From the NCBI GenBank assembly GCA_017481885.1, contig JAFUOM010000010.1, positions 1 to 40,976 on the forward strand: a DNA stretch of 40,976 nucleotides, given 5' to 3'. Source of the stretch: Ruminococcus sp. (GTDB lineage: Bacteria > Bacillota > Clostridia > Oscillospirales > Acutalibacteraceae). Made by a program: the position numbers and the translations under genes. Below the pieces are notes generated by a model. That model searched no databases. It was given only the letters and a program-made list of their open reading frames with translations, and was not told where the DNA came from. Positions within the stretch are counted from its first letter, which is position 1, and each line of letters opens with the position of its first letter. This document shows, piece by piece, positions 35,163 through 40,976 of the stretch.

Positions 35163-36656
35163 ATGGCTAGAGTTGCCGGAATACTCATGCCAATCACATC
35201 CCTTAGTTCCCCATACGGTATCGGAACTATCGGAAAAGAAGCAAGACAGTTTGCTGATTTCTTAAAAGCGTCAGGTCAGAAGATCTGGCAGATTCTGCCT
35301 GTAGGACCTACAAGCTACGGTGATTCACCGTACCAGTCTTTCTCTACTTATGCAGGCAACCCTTATATGATTGACCTTGACACACTTGTTGAGCAGGAAC
35401 TTTTGGACAAGGCTACTTTGGATTCTTACGACTGGGGTAGCGATAGTGGTCGTGTTGATTACGAGAAAATCTACAACAACCGTTTCGAAGTGCTCAAAAT
35501 TGCGTACAAGAACTTCAAGGAAAACAAGGACCAAAAAGCGTTCAACTCTTTCAAGCGCAAGAACGCTGCTTGGGTTAAGGACTACGCTCTTTATATGGCT
35601 GTTAAAAACGGCTTTGATTGTCAGGGCTGGACACAGTGGCCTGATGAATCAATCAAGCTTAGAGAAGAAGCTGCAATCAAAAAGTACGAGCGTAAGTACA
35701 GAGAAGAAGTTGATTTTTGGAAATGGCTTCAGTTCGAGTTTTACACACAGTGGGAAGACTTCAGAGCTTATGTTAACTCTTTAGGCATCCAGATTGTCGG
35801 CGATATGCCAATCTACGTTGCTATGGACAGTGCTGACACATGGGCTAACCCTGAGGTATTCTGGCTTGACGAAAACCGTGAGCCTGTATGTGTTGCAGGT
35901 TGTCCACCTGATTTCTTTGCAGAAACAGGTCAGCTTTGGGGTAACCCTATCTATGACTGGGATTATTTAAAGGAAACAGGCTACGACTGGTGGATCAGAC
36001 GTGTTGAAGCAGCTGCAAAGCTTTTCGACATCACACGAATTGACCACTTCCGTGCTTTTGACACATACTATGCTATCCCTTACCCAGCTGAAAACGCTAT
36101 CGGCGGTGAGTGGAAAATCGGTCCAAGAATGGACTTCTTTAACAAAATGCGTGAAAGACTCGGCGACGTTCCGATTATTGCGGAAGATTTGGGCGAGCTT
36201 TTCGACAGCGTAACAGAGCTCTTAAACGAGTCAGGTTATCCTGGTATGAAGATTCTCACATTCGGCTTTGGCGATGGTTGGGACAACGACTTCTTACCAC
36301 ACAGATATACATCAAACTGTGTTGTTTACACAGGTACTCACGATAACGATACAGTTAACGGCTGGCTTGCAACAGCTACACAGCAGGAGATCGACTTTGC
36401 TAAACAGTATTGCGGTATCTCAGATGGCGACAACTTCTGCTGGAAGTTAATCGAAAAGTGCTACGAATGTGTTGCGGACTATTGCGTAATTCCGTTACAG
36501 GATATTCTGGAGTTAGGTTCAGAAGGAAGAATGAACATTCCATCAACTCTCGGCGGCAACTGGGAATGGAGAGTTGACCCTTCAATGCTGACAAAAGAAG
36601 TTTCAAATAGACTTTACAATTTAGCACAAACATACTCAAGACTGGAGGAGAACTAA
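35163..36656 (+). CDS. malQ: 4-alpha-glucanotransferase (GH77)
   Basis: 497 residues, normal length. It transfers alpha-1,4-glucan segments between maltooligosaccharides in the cytoplasm. The catalytic residues fall where the family has them: nucleophile Asp294 in RIDHFRAFDTYYAIP, acid/base Glu341 in PIIAEDLGE, transition-state Asp394 in YTGTHDNDTVNGW. The N-terminal SSPYGIGTIGKEARQF and SPYQSFSTYAGNPY are family motifs. AGGAGTTGATTTT precedes the ATG. glgP follows after two bases, so they are co-expressed and work together on starch or glycogen. Confidence 0.97.
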   Translation: MARVAGILMPITSLSSPYGIGTIGKEARQFADFLKASGQKIWQILPVGPTSYGDSPYQSFSTYAGNPYMIDLDTLVEQELLDKATLDSYDWGSDSGRVDYEKIYNNRFEVLKIAYKNFKENKDQKAFNSFKRKNAAWVKDYALYMAVKNGFDCQGWTQWPDESIKLREEAAIKKYERKYREEVDFWKWLQFEFYTQWEDFRAYVNSLGIQIVGDMPIYVAMDSADTWANPEVFWLDENREPVCVAGCPPDFFAETGQLWGNPIYDWDYLKETGYDWWIRRVEAAAKLFDITRIDHFRAFDTYYAIPYPAENAIGGEWKIGPRMDFFNKMRERLGDVPIIAEDLGELFDSVTELLNESGYPGMKILTFGFGDGWDNDFLPHRYTSNCVVYTGTHDNDTVNGWLATATQQEIDFAKQYCGISDGDNFCWKLIEKCYECVADYCVIPLQDILELGSEGRMNIPSTLGGNWEWRVDPSMLTKEVSNRLYNLAQTYSRLEEN

Positions 36657-36658
36657 AA

Positions 36659-39013
36659 ATGGGTATTACAATGGAACAGCTTACCACTATTTCACAGAGC
36701 GAGTATTGCAAAAAACCTAAAGAGTTAACTCTTGAGCAGCTTCACTTTGTACTTGGTAAAGCTATTATGGGCGAAATTGCCGACAATTGGCAGAAATCAA
36801 AGAAGAAGCACGCTTCTAATAGAAGAGCTTACTACTTCTCTGCTGAATTTTTGATGGGTAGAATGGTTTACAACAACCTTTACTGCTTAGGTATTCTTGA
36901 CGACGTTAAGGCACTCTTAAAGAGCAAGGGTATGGACATCAACGCTTTTGAAGATGTTGAGGATATGGCTCTTGGTAACGGCGGTCTTGGTCGTCTTGCT
37001 GCTTGTTTCTTAGACTCAGCAGCTACACAGGAAGTTCCACTCGATGGCTACGGCATCCGTTACAAGTACGGTCTTTTCAAACAGCTTATCGAAGACGGCT
37101 ATCAGGTTGAGGTAGCTGACAACTGGCAGAAGTTTGAAGACCCATGGTGCGTTCGTCGTCTTGACGAGGCTGTTGTTGTTAAGTACGCTGATTCATCAGT
37201 TGTTGCTGTACCTTACGATATGGCAATCATCGGCTACGGCACAAAGAACATCAACACATTAAGACTCTGGCAGGCTGAGCCTGTTGAAGAGTTCGACTTC
37301 ATCGCATTCAACAACGGTCAGTACGACCAGTCTGTTAAGTCAAAGAACGATGCTGAGAACATCTCTAAGGTTCTTTATCCAAACGACAACACATACGAAG
37401 GAAAGGTTCTTCGTTTAAAGCAGCAGTATTTCTTCTGTTCTGCATCTTTACAGGACATCATCAAGAGATACAAGGCTAAATACGGCAACGATTTCTCACA
37501 CTTTAGTGAGCACGCTGCTATCCAGCTCAACGATACACACCCAGTTTGCTCAATCCCAGAGCTCATCAGACTTTTAGGCTTAGAGGGCATCAACTTCGAA
37601 GAGGCATTCCAGATTGCTCAGAAGACTTTTGCTTACACTAACCACACAGTTATGGCTGAGGCTCTTGAGAAGTGGGATATCTACCTTATGAGAAACGTTA
37701 TCCCTGAGGTTTACCACATCATCGAGCTCATCAACGAGCGTCTTTGGAACGACTTCAAGGGCAGAGGTATGGGTGACGACATCATCCACAGAATGTGCAT
37801 CCTTTCTGATGACAGAGTTCATATGGCTAGACTTGCTGTATACTGCTCATCTTACGTTAACGGCGTTGCTTGGATTCACACAGAAATCCTCAAGAACGAC
37901 GTATTAAACGATTGGTACAAGATTTACCCTGAGAGATTCCAGAACAAGACAAACGGTATCACTCAGCGTAGATGGCTCGGCCTTTGCAACCCAGAGCTTT
38001 CTGAGTTCATCACAGAGAGAGTGGGCGATGGCTGGCAGAGAGATATGGCTAAGGTTGACAAGCTTGCACAGTGCATCGACAAGGACTCTGTTAAGGCATT
38101 CAACAAGATTAAGGCTACAAAGAAAAAGCAGCTCGCTGCTTACGTTAAGAAGATGGAAGGCAAGGACATCAATCCTAAGTTCATCTTTGACGTTCAGGTT
38201 AAGCGTCTCCACGAGTACAAGCGTCAGCTCTTAAATGCTTTCTCTATCATGTGGATTTACTTTATGATTAAGGATGGTCAGCTCCCTGACTTCGAGCCAA
38301 CATGCTTCATCTTCGGTGCTAAGGCTGCTCCTGGTTACAGAAGAGCTAAGGCTATCATCAAATATATTAACGAAATCGCTGATTTAGTTAACAACGACCC
38401 TGATACAAAGGACAAGCTCCAGGTTATCTTCGTTTCTAACTACAACGTTTCTTACGCTGAGAAGATTGTTGTTGCTGCTGATGTTTCAGAGCAGATTTCA
38501 ACAGCTGGTACAGAGGCTTCAGGTACAGGTAACATGAAGTTTATGTTCAACGGTGCTGTAACTCTCGGTACTTACGACGGTGCTAACGTTGAGATTACTC
38601 AGCAGGCTGGCGAAGAGAACGAGTACATCTTCGGTGGCAGAGTTGAGGATATCGACAACTTAAAGAGAAACGGTTACGATCCAAAGGCTATTTACATGAC
38701 AAACCCAATGTTAAAGAGAGTTGTTGACACTCTCATTGACGGCACATTCGACGACGACGGTGCACAGGGCGAGGGCAGCTTTGCTGAGCTCCACAACGGT
38801 CTTGTAAACGGCACACACTGGCACATCGCTGACCACTACTTCCTGTTCTACGATCTCCCAGGTTATGTTGAGGCTAAGCTTCAGGTTAACCGTGATTACA
38901 AGGACAAGAACCTCTTTGGTACAAAGTGTCTCAACAACATTGCAAAATGTTCAACATTCAGCTCAGACAGAACAATCCTCCAGTACGCTAAGGAACTCTG
39001 GATGGTTAAGTAA
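36659..39013 (+). CDS. glgP: Glycogen/maltodextrin phosphorylase
   Basis: 784 residues, the short bacterial form. It cleaves alpha-1,4-glucans with phosphate to glucose-1-phosphate. The PLP site is EASGTGNMKFMFNGA with Lys627; other family motifs are NGGLGRLAACFLDSAA, GYGIRYKYGLFKQ, QLNDTHP and FDVQVKRLHEYKRQLLN. GGAGGAGAAC overlaps the malQ end. Its codon use is that of a highly expressed gene. Confidence 0.97.
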   Translation: MGITMEQLTTISQSEYCKKPKELTLEQLHFVLGKAIMGEIADNWQKSKKKHASNRRAYYFSAEFLMGRMVYNNLYCLGILDDVKALLKSKGMDINAFEDVEDMALGNGGLGRLAACFLDSAATQEVPLDGYGIRYKYGLFKQLIEDGYQVEVADNWQKFEDPWCVRRLDEAVVVKYADSSVVAVPYDMAIIGYGTKNINTLRLWQAEPVEEFDFIAFNNGQYDQSVKSKNDAENISKVLYPNDNTYEGKVLRLKQQYFFCSASLQDIIKRYKAKYGNDFSHFSEHAAIQLNDTHPVCSIPELIRLLGLEGINFEEAFQIAQKTFAYTNHTVMAEALEKWDIYLMRNVIPEVYHIIELINERLWNDFKGRGMGDDIIHRMCILSDDRVHMARLAVYCSSYVNGVAWIHTEILKNDVLNDWYKIYPERFQNKTNGITQRRWLGLCNPELSEFITERVGDGWQRDMAKVDKLAQCIDKDSVKAFNKIKATKKKQLAAYVKKMEGKDINPKFIFDVQVKRLHEYKRQLLNAFSIMWIYFMIKDGQLPDFEPTCFIFGAKAAPGYRRAKAIIKYINEIADLVNNDPDTKDKLQVIFVSNYNVSYAEKIVVAADVSEQISTAGTEASGTGNMKFMFNGAVTLGTYDGANVEITQQAGEENEYIFGGRVEDIDNLKRNGYDPKAIYMTNPMLKRVVDTLIDGTFDDDGAQGEGSFAELHNGLVNGTHWHIADHYFLFYDLPGYVEAKLQVNRDYKDKNLFGTKCLNNIAKCSTFSSDRTILQYAKELWMVK

Positions 39014-39040
39014 TTTAGCTGAATATTATATATAAACATC

Positions 39041-39070
39041 ATCCCCATCGCTTTTGCGGTGGGGATTTTT
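39041..39070 (+). terminator. Terminator of malQ-glgP
   Basis: ATCCCCA pairs with TGGGGAT around a CGC/GCG inner stem, followed by TTTTTG. Confidence 0.9.
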
Positions 39071-39125
39071 GTATGATTTGTCAAAAATAGCGGGTTAAAT
39101 TCTACACTCAAAATCGCAGACCTTG

Positions 39126-39154
39126 TTGATTGTGGAGTTGAGCAGTGATATAAT
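39126..39154 (+). promoter_or_regulatory. Promoter for the secreted repeat protein
   Basis: TTGATT, 17-bp spacer, TATAAT, about 33 bp before the ATG. Confidence 0.7.
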
Positions 39155-39186
39155 TTAAGAGTACAAGTATATTTAGGAGGCGAATT

Positions 39187-40976
39187 ATGAAAAAGATTAT
39201 TTCATTAATCCTTGCATTGGTTATGGTGTTTTCTTCAATGCCGGTTGTGGCTTTTGCTGATGACGCTGACACTCTCGCTGTTACAGTTGATGGTGTTACT
39301 ACCAATGTTCCTGTAGGAGAAAAATTTACTTACACTTATACACTTACAGACGTTAAACTTCTTAACGCCGAAGTAGAAGTGAACTACGACAGCGAAATGC
39401 TTGCGGTTACAAACGTTTATGAAACTGACCCGGCTTTTGAAGAGTGGATGACAAAGGTTTTCCCTGTTGTATCAGATTACGCTGTTGTTAATGCTTCACT
39501 CGACGATATAATTCTCTACAACTTCTCAAAGTCAAAGGGCGTTTCGTTCACAGGTGAACAGATTCTTGCGACTTTTGAGTTCACAGTTCTTGCAGCAGGC
39601 GAAACAACTATCAGCACAAACGTTGTTGAGATGGTTGACTCTAACAAGGATTACTATGTAGACAAAACTCCTGAGGGTTCAGTTAAGTGCAAGGATATCC
39701 CATACCGTGAGTTTGTTACATACACAGTTGTTGAGCCTGTAAAGGTTAAAAACCTTACATATACTGACGTGAAATGTAATACATTCACAGTTAATTGGGA
39801 TGCACTTGATGGTGCACAGCAGTACAAAGTACTCGTTAACGGTGCTGATTATGCTGAAACGAGCGAAACATCACTCGTTGTTGCAGATGTAACAAGCGAC
39901 TCATCATACGACGTTTGCGTTATCGCTGAACTAAACGGAGTTTGGTCAGATGTTGCTGACGCAGACGTGGTTAAGGTTACAACTTCTAGTCACGACCACA
40001 AGTCTACTGTTACACCTCCAACTTGCGAAGGTAAGGGTTACACAACCCATACATGTTCACGTTGTGGTGACACATATATTGATTCCGAAGTAGATGCTCT
40101 TGGTCATACAGAAGTTGTTGACGATGCAGTAGCTCCTGATTGTGAGAACACAGGTCTTACTGAGGGTAAACACTGCTCAGTATGTGACAAGGTTCTTGTT
40201 GAGCAGACAGTTGTAGACGCACTTGGTCATACAGAAGTAGTAGACGCTGCAGTAGCTCCTGATTGCGAAAACACAGGTCTTACTGAAGGTAAGCACTGCT
40301 CAGTATGTGACAAGATTCTCGTTGAGCAGACAGTTGTAGATGCTCTTGGTCATAAACCAGGTGCTGAGGCTGACTGTACAAACGCACAGATTTGTACTGT
40401 ATGTAAGAAAGAGCTCGCACCAATGCTTGGTCATAATTATGTTGGCGTGGTTACTCCAGCAACATGTTTAACAGACGGCTACACAACATACACATGTTCA
40501 AATTGTAACGACAGCTACATTGATGACTATGTACCTCACAAGGGTCACACAGTTGTTATCGATGATGCAGTTGCTCCTGATTGTGAAGACACAGGTTTAA
40601 CAGAAGGCCAGCACTGTTCAGTATGTGACGAAGTATTAGTTGAACAGACAGTTGTAGACGCACTTGGTCATACAGAAGTAGTAGACGAAGCAGTAGCTCC
40701 AGATTGTGAAAACACAGGTCTCACAGAAGGTAAACACTGTTCAGTATGTAACGAAGTTCTTGTAAAACAGGAAGTTGTAGATGCACTTGGTCATACAGAG
40801 GTAGTAGACGAGGCAGTAGCTCCTGACTGTGAGAACACAGGTCTTACAGAGGGTAAACACTGTTCAGTATGTAACAAGGTTCTCGCTGAGCAGACAATTA
40901 TCCCTGCAAATGGTCATAAATTAGGCGAAAACGCCGATTGTACACACGCTCAGAATTGTACAGTATGTGGTAAAGA
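39187..40976 (+). CDS. Secreted protein: cohesin-like module, fibronectin III-like domain and Cys-rich 41-residue repeats (3' end outside window)
   Basis: 597 codons are visible; the frame runs off the window end. A signal peptide ([16 protein letters not shown], then MPVVAFA/DD) directs export. Next is one module resembling those of the gene at 1-3096 ([20 protein letters not shown], a FPVVSDYAV part and [13 protein letters not shown], residues about 37-145). A fibronectin III-like domain ([20 protein letters not shown], about 195-265) follows. Then come Cys repeats: at least five copies of a 41-residue unit such as [17 protein letters not shown], then [20 protein letters not shown], separated by related units ([31 protein letters not shown]). 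Each unit has a Cys...Cys-x2-Cys pattern and a His. Such repeats are common in surface proteins of gut Clostridia, function unknown. AGGAGGCGAATT precedes the ATG. Confidence 0.85.
   Translation, partial: MKKIISLILALVMVFSSMPVVAFADDADTLAVTVDGVTTNVPVGEKFTYTYTLTDVKLLNAEVEVNYDSEMLAVTNVYETDPAFEEWMTKVFPVVSDYAVVNASLDDIILYNFSKSKGVSFTGEQILATFEFTVLAAGETTISTNVVEMVDSNKDYYVDKTPEGSVKCKDIPYREFVTYTVVEPVKVKNLTYTDVKCNTFTVNWDALDGAQQYKVLVNGADYAETSETSLVVADVTSDSSYDVCVIAELNGVWSDVADADVVKVTTSSHDHKSTVTPPTCEGKGYTTHTCSRCGDTYIDSEVDALGHTEVVDDAVAPDCENTGLTEGKHCSVCDKVLVEQTVVDALGHTEVVDAAVAPDCENTGLTEGKHCSVCDKILVEQTVVDALGHKPGAEADCTNAQICTVCKKELAPMLGHNYVGVVTPATCLTDGYTTYTCSNCNDSYIDDYVPHKGHTVVIDDAVAPDCEDTGLTEGQHCSVCDEVLVEQTVVDALGHTEVVDEAVAPDCENTGLTEGKHCSVCNEVLVKQEVVDALGHTEVVDEAVAPDCENTGLTEGKHCSVCNKVLAEQTIIPANGHKLGENADCTHAQNCTVCGK
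40100..40910 (+). repeat. 123-bp in-frame tandem repeat units
   Basis: TTGGTCAT recurs at 40100, 40223 and 40346 and again at 40664 and 40787, each spacing 123 bp (41 codons), with unit-to-unit identity high at DNA level. A divergent spacer of about 200 bp lies between the two groups. Confidence 0.9.

Noticed and set aside
40100-40910. CRISPR-like array
   Set aside because: Units are 123 bp, in frame with a long secreted-protein gene, with no unique spacers.

Overview
The window looks like a chromosomal segment of a gut-type, moderately low-GC member of the Clostridia, most like a Ruminococcaceae/Ruminococcus relative. This rests on a type I dockerin on a multi-module surface protein, an rnfCDGEAB operon, a CIRCE-controlled hrcA-grpE-dnaK-dnaJ cluster, a spoVAE gene, a malQ-glgP starch/glycogen pair and Clostridia-style promoters and RBSs. 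The species assignment is inference. I saw no rRNA, tRNA, CRISPR array or complete prophage.

Layout: 1-3096 is the 3' part of a repeat-rich, dockerin-terminated surface protein. 3.6-5.8 kb holds a HAD hydrolase, endonuclease III and a small secreted protein. 6.0-9.1 kb is valS with a long repeat-filled 3' region. 9.5-14.4 kb is a four-gene minus-strand operon for a Gld-like ABC exporter. 14.85-15.33 kb is a lone phage-type replication/HTH gene. 15.4-20.4 kb is the Rnf complex operon on the minus strand. 20.6-21.2 kb has spoVAE and a tiny membrane protein. 21.5-22.5 kb has rpsT and two tiny membrane proteins. 23.0-28.0 kb is the heat-shock cluster, in which dnaK carries an in-frame stop codon. 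28.2-29.6 kb is a REP-associated transposase, an XRE regulator and a DUF2975 protein. 29.7-34.4 kb has prmA, a membrane protein, a Mrp-type ATPase, a PH-domain protein, mtnN and rsmE. 34.5-39.0 kb has pncC, malQ and glgP. 39.2 kb to the end is a secreted protein with a module related to those in the first gene, followed by cysteine-rich 41-residue repeats.

The most unusual content lies between the genes. One family (here called A) is an about 135-bp nested hairpin that sits directly behind genes, usually with its own first TAA as the stop codon of the gene, and often ahead of an intrinsic terminator. Its copies differ in sequence but keep base pairing. A second family is a short palindromic REP (GTAGGG...CCG, sometimes with a conserved tail); two copies lie in frame inside the coding region of the REP-associated transposase itself. 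A third family (B) is a larger palindromic repeat with terminator-like arms.

Functional themes: starch/glycogen breakdown (malQ-glgP) with dockerin/cohesin-like surface modules nearby, ferredoxin:NAD energy coupling (Rnf), protein quality control (hrcA-grpE-dnaK-dnaJ) and translation or ribosome maintenance (valS, rpsT, prmA, rsmE).
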